Assembly: GCA_024734555.1 (NCBI GenBank)
Contig: JANPWX010000452.1
Location: forward strand, 1,346,223-1,410,222
Reading direction: 5' to 3'
Length of the DNA: 64,000 bases
Source: Trochalopteron elliotii
Lineage: Eukaryota > Chordata > Aves > Passeriformes > Leiothrichidae
A program made the position numbers and the translations under genes. Shown here one piece after another: positions 50,301 to 63,372 of this stretch. Each line of letters starts with the position of its first letter. Position 1 is the stretch's first letter. Under the pieces are notes generated by a model, which saw only the letters and a list, made by a program, of their open reading frames with translations, was not told where the DNA came from and made no database searches.

Positions 50301-51644
50301 CATGACAGAGGTGACCTATGGGAACTTTCATTATTATATGGAGCCTTGATGAGTGAAATGAGAGGAATTGCTCTCCATCATGAAAGGCTGAAATGTCGAG
50401 GGAGCAATTGCAAATTAATCTATTAAGAATAAGTAGGAGGCTGAACAGTGTGACTCAAAAGGATGGAAATATATGGAATAAACTACAGTGTAAAATCACA
50501 ATGATTTCTAGACTCAATCTTAAAGACATCCATCTAAGATTTTTACAATGAAACAGGGATTTCTATATGTGTGTATATGAGAGGCAAAATTTAAGCAGAT
50601 TAAATTGGTCTCTTTCTTTTCAGGTACTCCCAGTATCTGTAATGACCAGGCCTGAATGGGAGGTTGTGCTCTGATCCGTGTGGCTTTAATCAGAACAATG
50701 TGTCAGGAATTTTTCTGAGGTTTTTTTTTCAAGACATACAAATAAAATGCCTCACAGGCAGTTTTCTGCGTGGTGGTTTTCCTATTTTGCTGTGACATTT
50801 TGAACCTGAATTTAGTGTTTGTAAAAGGTACTATGTGATGACATTGTGTAACTGAAAGCCTCTTTTATTGACAGGTCATGAGCACTCAAGGCTGGAGAAA
50901 TTTCTTTGTATCAGACTGCAAAGGTACACCCCCCACAGCCTGAAGGAGCAAACTTCCAGGAGGAAAAATGGTAGGTCCATCTCAGTCAGTCTGATCTTAT
51001 GTTAAATGTTGCTGCATGGTTGTTTTTAAAGAGCTCAAGAATGTTGAGAGGCTTGAAAAGTTACCCAACTACAAGGACCACACATGTTATTTTCTCTGTT
51101 CCCCTGATGTGGTTACAACTTTTTGGAGTGTTAATGCTTTGTCCAGTGGCTGGAGTGAGGCTTGACCTCGGTTACCAAGGGTATTTTGGTGGAGCTGATC
51201 CAGCAGGGTGTCCCCAGCTCCCCTTGTGGTCCTTGGGGGGTGAGGTTCTGTTTGCTCAGTGCCTGTCCTTGATGCCAGTCTTTGGGCCTCAATGTAAATC
51301 CTTTCACAAAGCTCGTGTAGTTTCAGACTTCTACCTTTCCCGGCTTATTATAGCCCAGGAAGATGAGATGTGACTATGCTGAGATACAACCCCCAGTGAT
51401 GGCACTTTATAATACTGTATAACTGGAGGATTGCTATTGTAGGCAGAGAAAAAGGCAATAAAGCAGCATTGATATCCTGCCTGCCCTCTTACAGGAGTTA
51501 TTGAATCAAACCTACCTGAACTGCCAGACAAACAATTTGCAGCTGCAGTCTGAAGCCTGACAATGACACAGAATCAAAAAGAAATAGTTGGAGTGCATGG
51601 GCTTGTGAACTCCTCTGCGACCCACCACAGCAGGCTCCCTAGGA
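47369..51644. other. Unique noncoding DNA, no gene seen
   Basis: No exon or transposon is supported. Acceptor-like 'tctctttcttttcag' at about 50609-50623, with AATAAA at 50741-50746, could be a noncoding terminal exon but has no coding support. A 124-codon + frame (50999-51373) shows no domain. Confidence 0.5.
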
Positions 51645-52020
51645 TTGTTCTCCTCTTTCTGGTCCTTTGCCTGCACAATTCCTTCTCTTTCCCTCCTTTT
51701 CCTCTCTCCCATTTTCTCTCCTACATCTTGCCATTTTCAGCTTTTCACACCTTCTCCCCTTCCTTTTCTTTCTCTCTCTCATTGCCTCACCATTTCCTTC
51801 TGTTGTCTCTTTCTTGTTTTTACTTTGTGAGTTCAAGTGCTCTCCTGTGTTTCCCAGTGTCCCCATTTCCCCAATTCTTTCTTGGTTTTGATTAATTTAG
51901 TTTCTGCCCTCCCCAGTTTCCCATAGTCTTTCTCAGTCTCCCTTCCTTGCAGTACCTTATTTTCTCTTTTGTTTCCCTTTTCATTTATTACTCATTGTTT
52001 CTTCTTTTCCTGCCAGTTCT
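51645..52020 (+). repeat. Pyrimidine-rich low-complexity stretch
   Basis: About 375 bases strongly biased to C and T on the + strand, including 'ccttccttttctttctctct' near 51758. The complement gives long purine-rich frames of lysine, arginine and glutamate, such as the 75-codon minus frame at 51639-51866. These are composition artefacts, not proteins. Mirror-like segments could form triplex DNA. Confidence 0.75.
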
Positions 52021-52888
52021 ACTACCTTCATTTTTCTTGAGCCATATTTATCCAGTAGCTGAGCTCTATGCTGCTCTTACCCCTCAAATGTGAGGATTTA
52101 AACATTTCCTGTGCCCTAGGATTTCCAAAGTGCCAATCCAGCTCAGCTAAGGGGAACTGATGTGGTTTGGCTCTAATGTCTATGAAGAGAGATACTGCAA
52201 AATCCACAGTAACAGTAGCACTAACCAATGCTCTTGGGCTCCTGACCCTACTCATGTAGGTGGATTCAATGCTTATCAAATTAATGGCTTCTGGATCAGA
52301 CCTGCAAGTGACAACACCTTATCAGATTTCTGTCCTTTGTTCCAATAGAAGTCCCAGTGCTCTCAGTTTCTTCTAGCTTTTGCTTTGGCTCAAGACATTA
52401 TGTTTGGTTTGGTTTTTTTTTCAAAATAATTGTTCTAAAGTACATATAATATATGTAGACGTCAATGAAAAGGGACTATAGTATGAAATATGCTCAAACT
52501 AATATATGTGTATATATATAATTATATATGTAATCCTAGATTTTGGGTTCCCCGTAACAGTTATCTAGTATTATGGGAAACATTTTGTCATTTCCTTTCT
52601 TCTCTCCTAACCAGTATCTAACCATTAGCCTTCTAAATTTTAGCTGTTCAGTCTACTAAATGGGTAGCAGGAGTGTTGATAGTACACAAATACTATTTTT
52701 TTTAAATTATTATTATTCTTTTTTTCACTCACCCTAACTTACAAACTCAGCTTTTGTTCCATTATTGGTGGGGCTATTTTCAGTTATGTTGGGTTCTTTA
52801 TGTTCCTTGATTTACTTATTTTCTTTATTTGATTTGCCCAACAACTTCAACGTAGAAACATTTTGATTTGTTGTTCTTCATGACAGTA
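52021..52888. other. Unique AT-rich noncoding DNA
   Basis: Contains the TA-rich microsatellite at 52502-52531 and a T-run near 52415-52423. No gene supported. Confidence 0.6.
52502..52531 (+). repeat. (TA)n-rich imperfect microsatellite
   Basis: TATATG/TATATA units with interruptions ('atatatgtgtatatatataa', 'ttatatatgta'). Confidence 0.9.
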
Positions 52889-53193
52889 TTTGGGGTGACC
52901 TTATAGCATCCTTCCAATACTTAAATGAAGGCTTACAAAGAGAGTGAAAAGGGATTTTTCCCAGTGGCAGGAAGTGACAGGACAAGGGGGAATGGCTTCA
53001 AACTAGGAGAGAGTAGGTCTAGATTAGATATTAGGAAGAAATTCTTTACTATCGAAGCAGTGAAGCACTGGAAAAATTTGCCCAGAGAAGTTGTGGATAT
53101 CCCATCCCTGGAGATGACCAAGGTTGCACAGGACTCTGAGTAACCTGGTCTTGTCATCCTAAAGGTCCCTTCCACCTCAAGTTGGGATTCACT
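52889..53193 (+). mobile_element. CR1 LINE 3' end, copy 5, internal deletion
   Basis: Well preserved CR1: 'gtatttggggtgaccttata', 'tccttccaatacttaaatga', 'gtgacaggacaagggggaat', 'ggcttcaaactaggagagag', 'tagattagatattaggaaga', 'aattctttactatcgaagca', 'gtgaagcactggaaaaattt', 'gttgtggatatcccatccct', and finally 'aaaggtcccttccacctcaa'. Between 'agtaacctggtct' and 'tcctaaaggtccc' the usual 'agtgggaggtgtccctgccc' block and its neighbour are missing, so about 40-50 bp have been deleted. The tail octamers are degraded. It is closest to copy 2 in subtype. Confidence 0.94.
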
Positions 53194-56100
53194 GAGTATT
53201 AGCCACTTCCTTTCAAATGTGGTTGATCCTGCTGGTTATTTCTATGTTCTGTGAGACCCTCACCATAAGGTGATGTCTTGAGAGGGGGCTGCTGCCAAGG
53301 CCAACTCCCATTTCCCTCCTCATCCCTGGAAGGCTCTGGAGCTGTGGAAGCTGTCTGAGGAATGGGGGTATTCACCATCCCATAGGTGACCATGAGCAGG
53401 CCCAGGAACCAAGTCAAGCCCTGATGCTGTTGACATGACACCACCTTTCCTTCTGTAAAATTATGTCTAATAGGAGCATGAGAGAAACCCCTCTTTCCTC
53501 TTCTCTTTTGTCTGCCTCATTCTGTCTTTCCAGCTACTGCTCTTGTGAAGTTCACTGCTGGTGACAACTGGGGAAAAACAGTTCCTGTCTAATCCAACCC
53601 TTTCTGCTTTGATTGGATTTTTCTCCTTGTGTCTGCTTCTTTATTTGATTTAAAACCTTCAACTCCTTGAAGGTTTTCCATTAAGATTTGGAGCACAGTT
53701 TGGAGTGGGGGGAGCAGTCAGAGCATTACCTAAAAAGTGCCAGTTTATTTTTAGCTAATGGAAGAGGGGGGCTGATTGGATTAGGCCAGCAATGTGAGTA
53801 CCTGGTGTAGGCTGCTATCAACACATCAACAGGGGAAGGGTTAAGTGCAGTTTCTTTCACTTTCTCTCATTCACCCCTTTTACCCTCTCCTGCTTTGCCC
53901 TTCCTCACCCAGTAAGTGACACTTGCAGCAGCAGCAGTGCAAATTCTTGGGCATGTTCTAACACTGGTCAATGCAGGAGTAAATCCCTCCTGCTGCCCTG
54001 CATTTGCCACCTTGACAGCAGTGGATGCTCAGGAAGACCAAGAGGTAAACTTTTAAAGCTTCAGCCTGTGTTTTAGCCATGTGACAGCTATTAAAGCAAT
54101 TGGGAGCCAGGTGGTTAAAATCCAGTGCAATTCTTTGTAATGGTACCCCTGAGAGTGCCCATCTCCTTTTAGCACTACTATTGATTAGGCAATTCTTGAC
54201 TTTGAGAAACAAAATTGGTGCGTGCATCAAGGTTCTTTTCCTCAATTTGGCCTGGTTTGAAACGAATCGTTCACCCTTAGCCATTATTGTAAACAGCTTT
54301 AAGCTTTGATAAATTTCAGTGTGATTTGAGTTTTCTATCCCCCTTCTCTATGGAGGCCTGTTGTTTACTCCTCTTTGCCAGGACTTCTCCAGGGCTGTTT
54401 GGTCTTTATCCTCATCTCCCGCATTGATCCTGTTATGTTGTCCAGTGTGATTGCCCAAGCTCAGTAAAAGGCTGGGGGCTTTATTTAATGGCTGCACACA
54501 GTGCACAATGGGCAGGAGTGAGGCTGAGGAGTACCTGGTTTTCAGGAGGTGCAGTGCATTTTATGAGGTAGACCATGTTATGTTCTAGCATGTGGTCCAG
54601 CCCCTGCCTCTGCCTTGACTGAATGGATGTGGAGTTCGTAGAGGGAACACATAAACCTTGAGAAAGTTGTTCCTAACTTCAGAAACACTTAATGAGTATT
54701 TGATGATACACTAGGGGCTGAAGTGCCACACAAAGGTACATGAGTGCACATACTTATATTTGTAGGAAGGTGAAAATAATTGTGTAAAAATAAAGAAGGC
54801 AGTTCTCCAACCCTCTTAGATTTTGCATTTCCCTTCCAATATCTTTCCCATTCCTCCTTATTTTTCTAATGTAGGAAAATTTTTCAGCATGTTGTGTCCT
54901 TATTTGAGGAGAGACAGGACAGGTTCTGCATGAAGATGTGCCCTTTGCTTTGGGAGTTTAATGCATCATACTAATTTATGTGGGTTTTCCCATCTGTTGC
55001 TTTTGGATATTCTAGATCATTCTTGTGAGGTACTGCCACAAGTGACTGGCACTGCATAGCACTGCATAGCTTTTTCCTGCAATAAAACCCAAAGTGAAAG
55101 CTGGGCTGGACCTAGATGGAAAAAGCTCTCAAGCCAGTCCAGTGCTTCAGCAGCCAGGTGAATCTATGTGAAGGCTCTAGAGCCTGCTGCTGCTGCATCA
55201 CTTTTCTCAGTGCTTCCCCTCTCCTCCCTGTAGTCCCTTTACTACTCTCAGTAACCAGGCCAGAGAAGGTGGTATTTAACATTTCTGTGTTGCCAGAAGA
55301 CCTTTGTTGGGGCATTTGGGTGTGGGGTGAGATGTAAAAAAGGGAATTGGAGATGGAAAGGAAATTCATGAACACTGGCTTCAGAAAAACAACTGTCTCT
55401 TATCCCTGTTTCTGTTCAAACTGGGAGAAATCAGCTCCTCAGGTGTCACAGTAAACTTAGGAAGTCCATTATCCCCTTGCCAAAGAATGTTGATTTATGA
55501 TCCCCATGAACAGTTTTATAAGACATCCCTGTTTGTGTTGAGCTGGGAGGTTGTCACAGCCCAAAACATTCTGTTTGAACAAGCTGTTGTATTCCAATGA
55601 GAAGTTGTTTCATCTGAAAATTCACAGTCAGCTCTACTGAAAATTCAGCTCATCGTGAGCTTAGTGTGAAATGTGATGCCAAGATTCCATGGACAGCATT
55701 GCTGTCGGACTGAGATGGAGCTCCAAGGAAAGGAAAAGTGTGCACCACCTCTCCTATTCCAGTCAAGTTCAATGGAAGTTTTTTCTGGAAGGCTAATTTT
55801 AGAAATCCTAGCAGGATGACAAATTTCAAGATCTGTTAAAAGTGTATCTATATGCATTTATATAGATATAATGCAATGATACAGAGCACAAATAGTGCAG
55901 AAACATGAATATTGAAAGCTCCAAGGCAGATTGCTGAAGCCTGTGTAAAAATACGTGCAACTTTGGTAGTGAAGGCCTTGCCAACCTAATTAATGAAGCA
56001 TATGCAAACATTCTCCTTCACAAACATACTTTCTGTTTCATTAGATTCTCAGAAATCAGTATGGGGAATCTGAAGGGAAAGGTATTTGATCTTTAAATTT

Positions 56101-56445
56101 TTGTTTTTGCAGGAAAACGCATCCCTATGTTGTTTTACATTCACAGCTGAGTTATCTCACAAAGTCTGATATTTGTACAGAGCTTTATATTTAAAGGAGG
56201 TTAAAACCTCCTCTGATCTGATTGAGGTTCCTCAGCCACACATCTGAAACTGGTCGTTTTCCACAAATAATTTGAGTGGAAGTAGCTTCTGTGCATAGAA
56301 CTAAACTAGATATTCCCATGTAGGTAGCTCTTACCACAAGGGAGGTACTGCAGACATAAAAATGCTGAAGGGCAGAAGGGGAGATCCTTCTCCCAGAGTT
56401 CACTGAGTAGGCTCATGATCTGTGACTCTCACTCTTATCTGCCAC
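53194..56445. other. Unique noncoding DNA, no gene seen
   Basis: No supported exon. A GCA triplet run (about 53929-53938) and an AT-rich zone near 55840-55890 are visible. A weak scrap near 55755-55780 ('agttcaatggaag') faintly resembles old amniote palindromic repeats but is too short to call. Confidence 0.55.
55051..55070 (+). repeat. Perfect 10-bp tandem duplication
   Basis: 'actgcatagc' occurs twice in direct succession, a slippage-type duplication. Confidence 0.9.
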
Positions 56446-56500
56446 CTTATTTCCATTTTACAGACCAAAACAGAGGGCCAAAGAGGTTGGGAGAACAGAG
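56446..56500 (+). mobile_element. Ancient MIR/L2-type tail scrap
   Basis: 'cttatttccattttacagac', then 'cagagggccaaagaggttgg', follows the MIR/L2 wording 'attatccccattttacagat', 'actgaggcacagagaggtt'. Only about 55 bp align by eye, so the call is moderate. Confidence 0.45.
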
Positions 56501-59500
56501 CCGTGCTTTGATGGGGAGAGAGGAGAATGTGTGTGTAGTTGTCTTCAAATGGCTTCTGAATCTTTTGTGTTGTGCTGTCCTTTTGAGCTAAATTGCCAGT
56601 GGGTTTTCCAGACTGGGGAAAACAGCAGGGATCAATAGTGAAAGGAGGGAATTAATATCAAATTTGGTTATACCCATGGTGTAATCCTGTTTATTTGCAA
56701 AGAACATGGTTCCATTGCCTTCCAGAGCATAGGAAAGATTCTATGGTAAATGTATTTGCTACCAGATCTTAAGCATCCCTGAGCCAACATTCTTGTCTGC
56801 ACCTGTCTTATTTTTGGGTTTGTTTTTTCCCTCAGCCTAAGTGTGTCTTAAATCCTTTGGTCCCGCCTGTTTCAGCCTTGCAATGCTGATTTGGAAGGTA
56901 GCCATTTGGTTCAATTGCTGCTTAACATGTCTTGTGATCTCTTTGTTTTGGTTAATGGCTCCTGTTGCTTAATTTCTTAAAGGACCTTACTTTTTCCTAT
57001 ATCTTAAATAATGGGCTGTAAATGTGTCCAAAGATCTAAGCATTGCTTCATTAACTGCTTCACAGGAAAATGTTTAATTATGTTAAAGTATTAATTACAA
57101 TATAAAAGTGAGAAACAGTTATGTCCAGATATTCTTTAGCTAAGATAAAACATTGCTTCTTCCCCTGACCTCAGTGGAGCAGCACCATTTTATGTCAAGA
57201 GAAGTTGCTGTCTATTAGCAGTCAGCAGTGTTGGCTCTTGACCATTGTTTTTCTTTCCCTTGCTCCCTATTGAAGCAGTTTGGGTCCACACATTCAAACA
57301 CAGGCTGAGGAGATTTTTTTTTTTTAGTTCTCTGTATGGAAAATTTTGCAAGTAGGCATCACCTGCCTAAAGAACTGAAGTAATTTTATGTGACCAAAGG
57401 CTGATCTCCTCTGTGCGAGTTTTTTCTCCATAGGCACCAAAGTTCCTCAGTGACCTCTTTGGCATCATTTCATGGCATCAAAAAAAAAATGAGTGAGTCA
57501 CAACCACTCTGCTCAAAATGGTTTCCTATCCTCTAATCTCAATGAATCTCCCAGTAATGCAGGCTGGGGATGTTTCTTGATATTTCTGTCAGCAGTTCTC
57601 CCCAGAAACCACGAATGATAGGTCCCAGACTGATCCATAAAACTGAAGTTTTTCCAGAAATGCTGGGAAGAAACACCTGGAACTTTTCACCCCCTAAGAT
57701 AAGGAGCAAATGTACCAAGCTGTAGTAGACACTCATAGCTTGGTTTTCCCAGGGGATAGTACCGTTTGTGCCTTCCAGCATTCCAGGGTTCCTCAAACTC
57801 TGGGAAGAGGAATGACAAAGCCAGGTGACAAGGCTGTGATACCACACTAGTCCCGAGGCATCCAGCTGAAACAATGGGAGGCAGTGCCCATGGAAGGAGA
57901 GTGTTTAAGAGAAGTGTGGTAGCTCACAGTTTTTGTGCCATCCTGTCTGTACATCTCCTTTCAGAGGGCCCAGGAGCTTCAGCTCAATGTAGCAGGGTGC
58001 TCTGGGAGGCATCCATGAACCTGTCATCCCTGAAGCATGAGGGATGTGTTTGAATGACACATTGCAGTTCTCAGTGGGGGAGTTTTAGTTTGTTTTCCTG
58101 TGGAATAGAATACCCAAGTACAGAATTAAATCAGCATTTGGAAAACATTCTGTCCCTCTCTACACTGATTTTCCAAAGCTGCTTTTCACTGCATGCCTAG
58201 AAGGTCCCATTCAATTAGGAAATGTAGAAGTGCATGTACATGGTTTAAAGCAGTGCATAGGAGGCTGTTCTATTTTTCAAGCTCTTAAAAAATATGACCA
58301 CAGAGGATATCAACACAGATTTGTGGGATCATCTTAGAAAAGGTTGAATATAAAGCTTTGTTTGCAAATACATATGCCATCAAAACTTGATTTACCAATG
58401 CTGTTTACCATTTGATCAGATAAAAGAATATTAGCTCTTAAAAATGAGACACAAACTGAATTCCCTCTTCAATGCAGTATATAACAATTCCGTATTTCTC
58501 TGGGCTCATATAGCTCTTTTTGTCATCCAAACAGACACATGCAGAAGTAGCTTTTGAGTCTCTTCCCTTGACAGTAGTTTAAAACAGCAGAGGTCCAGGT
58601 GTAAAGAAAGCTTGAAATGCCTTGTGGTGATTTTTGCTTTTGTGGTTTAAATGCCCCTGCCTGCAGCTATTCCCTGCTCTGCTGCTAGAATTACCAACCA
58701 GCAGCCAGACACTGACCTCAGATGCTGTGTCCTGATGTGGGTAAAGCCACAGGCTGCTCTGCAAGGGCTGGTTGTGAGTAGCTGGGACAGCAGTACCTTG
58801 ATCCTCCACACCACATTCCCAGGGGACTGTCATCATCAGGGCTGCAGCTTTGTTTCCAAGTGGAGGCTCAGTTCAAATCAGAATAAATCTCTCATTTCTT
58901 ATTGTCTAGTGTACTGCAATGGAATAACATCAAGCTTGATCCAAAGTTCACTCCACTGCTTTTGTTGTGGCTGCCCTGGGCTCTGAAAGAAACCAAATAA
59001 ACATCCTATGAGCAAAATTGTATAGAATGATCAACATGCAACAGTCCTGCTGCGTTTGCCTCGCGCCGTTAGTCATTATGAAAGCCTGCATAATTCTGGA
59101 GCAGGACAGCAATTTCCACACAGCAAATTGCAGTTCGTGTTTGCCAACCCACAGAAACCATCACAATATTTGCTTTGAAACTTTACAGTGCTATCAAGGG
59201 CAAATTCACTTTATCTGTATAAATGGACCCCTTGAGAAAACTTAGATTACACATGCAAGGAAGAACGGGCAGGACTTGGCTCTGGGCATGAGAGAAGTAA
59301 ATCTGGCTTCCTTTTGTGGTGGAAATAGGGAACAAGTAAGCACAGAGCTTGGGAGATAGGTAACTAGCAAGAGTTCCAGGAAGAGAATGTCAGTGCAATC
59401 GAGATAATGGTTCTCTGGCTCCCCAAATTCATACTTTGTTTGCCATCCTACCCAGGTCCTTTGGAAAATCTGCTTTTCCACAGGCTTCATGTGAAGCACA

Positions 59501-60708
59501 GCATCCTCCAGTGCACCTCTGTACTTCTGCAGATCAAATTTATCAATTTATCCATGGTGTGAGTGAACTTACCACTGCCAGGAACAGCCTCATTCTTTGC
59601 AGTTAGAACTGTTGAAAAACTAGTTTGTGTGCTTTATTTTTTTATTTGGGTTATCAAAGGATTTTAAAAGTTTATTTTATTATTCAGCATTTCAGATATC
59701 ACTGAGTTTAGTCTCAGTTTTAGGTGGAAAGGTTTTTTTTACATTCCACCACCTATCTTGACAGATCCTGTGTGTGCCAGAGGCAGTGGTCTTAACCCTG
59801 GATCAGAACCTAATCTCTCTTGCTTTTGTAAAACCTTTCCCTGTAATTCTCTCTCTAGCAAATTATATTCTGTTCTTTGCCCTTGAATTATTTTAAAATG
59901 TATAGAATGAAGTGTGAGTGTGGGGGTTCTGTTCCATTGAGTGATACCTGGTAATCAAAATACTGCATTCATATCTTGCTGCAATGATCTCATTTCTACT
60001 GGGGCAGCACTCCTGTGAGCACAGGCCCGTGTTGTGTTCATCCTGTCACAACCAGATAAACTCATAATGTAGACAGATAAGAGCTATACTCATTAATCTA
60101 TTAATTGCCTATTGTCAGTTGTCAATATGTTTCGCTTGATGGGAAGCAGGAAGATTAGCTTGTATTGTGAGGATGTCGTTTTTTGTTCTGTATTACTATT
60201 ATTTTATTTTGATGTGTGGCATGCTAGGATATTGCATTCAAGCCTGTGGCGTCTCACCCGAACAGAGCAGAGCTTGCTGCTCTTTGGGTTCCTGGAACCA
60301 GAAAAGTGCCATGCCCCAGATAAAAAGCATTTTTTTCAATCAGAGGACCCCAAAAGAGCTGTGGCTGTGTTGAGTAACATGTTTTTTATGATGGGCATTC
60401 AGGACACTCTTAAAATCAACACAGCCTGAGATACCCTGATTTCCTGGGGAAGCTGAAACTCTGTGGGGACTTCATTGTTCACTGGAAATTTGAGACTGAT
60501 TTTGTCTGTGACTGGAGCTGCTGGAGCAAAATTTTATTATAATTGTGTGACCTTTAATACACCATGAAGAGATTTCAACTTCTCTATTTTTCTAGCCTAT
60601 AACAAATCAAATGTTTTACTATAATGTACAGTCACCAAGTTTACACCTTAAGAAGGGTGATTTTCAAGGGCTTATCTCTACAAAGAACAGTGGAGCAGAG
60701 ACAGTTTC
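56501..60708. other. Unique noncoding DNA, no gene seen
   Basis: No supported gene. The longest frames (111 codons on - at 57539-57874; 111 on + at 58651-58986; 105 on + at 60112-60429) lack domains. A short AT-rich run with 'cattaatctattaattgcc' near 60091 has homeodomain-like words. Confidence 0.55.
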
Positions 60709-60741
60709 AAAAAAAAAAAAAAGAAAAAAGAAGGGAGAAGA
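60709..60741 (+). repeat. A-rich polypurine tract
   Basis: A13 run followed by 'gaaaaaagaagggagaagaa'. Pure purine across about 33 bp. Confidence 0.92.
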
Positions 60742-62286
60742 ACATCATAGAAGCACTTTATAGACCTATTTGAATCACAGCTTTAAGTCATTTATATCAG
60801 GCCAAAAAGCCCATCCATGTGTGCATTTAATAATGATGGCCAATTCTGAACGAAGACTGGAAATTTTCCTCTCCATGGCATGAAGCAAAAAACCCTCTCA
60901 CTGTTTCTGAGTTGGTAACTTGACCTGTTTGAATTATTTTATTACTTGCTAGACTGTTAGCCAGGTAGCCAGCATTAAACTCCTAGGACAGATCTGGAAA
61001 TTGGTTTCTGTGGAACTACCATTGTTAGGAGCAGCTGATGATTGGGCAGCTCAGGCATTTTCTAGGCACACTTGGGCAACTCTGTCTGACAAATGTCAGC
61101 TCATCCATGGGGCAGTGAATTTTGTGCCATCCATGCGCAGGTTTTGAGGACACAGACAGATTTTCCATACTATCCAGGACATCTATTGGTGGTACATGAC
61201 TTAAGAACCCACCTTCCTTAATTTTTTTACCATGACAGAGGAAAGCATTTTATTCCCTCAAGGCAGCCAAGATGTGTTCCCCTCTGGCTGCAGTCACCCC
61301 AACAATGGATATGGGAATCCATTTGCAGGATCCATAACCCTCTGTTAGGATTATCAAGGTTGGTCACATAGACCAGAGTTTAAACAGATGCATTTTCTCA
61401 TGGCATGTGTATAACACCAGGGTTTTACTTCAGATTTCCAAGGGGGAAAAAAAGCATAGCTGACATGCATGTGGGTCTTTTAATATCCAAAGAAATTCTG
61501 TTTTCTCTAGATATTTTACTCTTCTGGGCTTCTTTCTTTCTGTGAAACATTAAGGAGGAAAATATATTTAAATTAAATGAAATTACATGAAGGAAGAAAG
61601 GAAGAAAAAAAAGTCTCCCTTTTTACTGAAAATGTGCCAAACCCCTTTAAACTGAGGAAATTACTTTTCTCAAATATCATTAATGTTTTAACTTATTTTT
61701 TGGAAAGCCACAGGCATTACAATTTTACTCCTTCTCATGTCCTCTAACCTTCTCCAGAAGAGAAGGCATTTTGGAACCTGACACAAGAGCAGAAGGTAAA
61801 GTAGGAAAAAAAGAAAAAGAGTGAAGAAGAAAATCTCTGGCTAGCATTCAGATATTTCTGTATTCACTGGGCACCAGTCAGATATTTGTATTCAGAACCT
61901 CAAAGGTAGAAAATGATAGAAAGGTGTGAATAGAAGTTTAATGCTTTGAAAACTTATTTAAGAGTAAATGTGATCCATTTAAATGCCTCCAAAATAGAAA
62001 AATTTAAAATACAGAATTTTTTACATCTTTCCATTTCAACAAACCATTTTGCTTTTACATGAATATGGCTGAACTTAGGGGATTCTCCAGACAAAATATG
62101 TGTCATATCCTTCCCCTAAGTGTTTCTTCACTGATGGGGACTGACTTGCAGAGATTAAATACCCACAGGAAACACATGGCAGAGTCCTGAAAAGGAGCCA
62201 GCTGTCCCAAGTCTGAGATGAATCCGTAAGCCAAAATCTCACTCTTCTTTATCATCCTTTGTTTCTCTTTCTTTCCAGTACCTCCT
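60742..62286. other. Unique AT-rich noncoding DNA
   Basis: Contains purine tracts at 61590-61613 (AAGG/AAAG units) and about 61799-61832. No gene supported. Confidence 0.6.
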
Positions 62287-62790
62287 CTAAACATTTATTC
62301 TGTTTTGTTCATGCAGATCAGTGGTCTCAGCTTGTTGCAAGCACCCTAGAATTTGACCCTTTATGTTTTTTTTTTTCTTTTGTACTTTTCTTATATATTG
62401 AGTTGCTAGCTTTGCATTTCTCCTTGCTCCTGGATCCTTCCCTACTGTGCAGAAGGTAACAGCTTCGGGACCACAATGTTTTGTCATTTTTGACCTGCAG
62501 GATAGTGCACACCCCTTTTTAGTCCATGTCCCATTGTAAGTCATCCTCTTTTGATCCAGTCTACATCCCCTTTTATTGACCAGCTCCCCTATTTCCACTA
62601 AATGTTTCAACCCTGCTGCCTGCTCCCTTTGTGCTTTGTTTAATTCACAATATTTCTGCAGCAGAACTGAGCCTGCCATCAGTTTGTTTAGCGGGGCAGA
62701 AGACAAAGCCAGGCTGGTGCTGGTGCTGATGAATAGGTCACTGGTGACAGCAGCCCGTGCTGCAGAAGTCAGCCCCCACTGACACTGTTT
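62287..62790 (-). other. Long open frame, unrecognised, probably not a gene
   Basis: On the minus strand a frame stays open about 168 codons from after a TGA near 62791 to 62287. There is no ATG at the start of the open stretch. The first in-frame methionine codons lie well inside (for example in NKLMAGSVLL). The C-terminal part ends in a lysine-rich segment produced by a T-run on the + strand. No domain is recognised. The frame includes one copy of the 28-bp direct repeat (peptide AAVTSDLFI). It is close to chance length, so it is listed for its link with that repeat rather than as a gene. Confidence 0.2.
62728..62755 (+). repeat. 28-bp direct repeat, copy A
   Basis: It consists of 'gatgaataggtcactgg', then T, then 'gacagcagcc'. 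Copy B lies 645 bp downstream with one mismatch (G for T). Flanks of the two copies do not align by eye. Confidence 0.9.
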
Positions 62791-63372
62791 TCAGTCCACT
62801 TGAATGGAAGCTCTGGGAGTCTTTCTTTAAAGAGCCCAGGGGTGAGGGAGGCAGGAAAAGGCAAAGAAAAGGAACAGAATAATTAGAGCAATAACACTCC
62901 AACTTTCTCAGTTGTGCGTGGACTTGGCTAATCAAAATGAGAAGTACTTTGGGCAGCTGTAGATGTGGCAGGTGAAGGGGTTGCTCTCTTTTCCCTCCAT
63001 GGACTCTGCAGTGGGGCACAGTGACTTGCTCTATCTCTGAGTTTTCTCTCTGCTATTAGGTTAGGGGCTGTCACCTTTAGAAACAAGACCTTCATAAGTC
63101 CTTACCCTTACTGAGTGAGATATAGCAATGATCAGGAAGGGAATTGATGCTGGTCTGGGCCATGCAAGAAGATAACATCCAGTACTGCAGCTCTGGGTTC
63201 TCCCAAATGAGCTGAAACCACCTCTGTGGTGACTTACTGCAAAGCCAGGATAAGAGAGAGAAGTGCTGGGTATGCATATAACAAGCCCCATCTTCCAGTG
63301 CTTCTAGAACACTCATATTGAGATATAGTCTAATTATAAAATTTGGGGGTTTTCTGTCCAAATGAAGTCCAT

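Noticed and set aside
51639..51866. Arginine/lysine/glutamate-rich minus frame
   Set aside because: A composition artefact of the pyrimidine-rich + strand.
52925..53143. 72-codon + frame, and similar frames at 70-412 and 6284-6583
   Set aside because: These lie inside CR1 3' ends that are noncoding in this part.
55620..55790. Possible ancient palindromic repeat around 'agttcaatggaag'
   Set aside because: Too little of the repeat body can be recognised.
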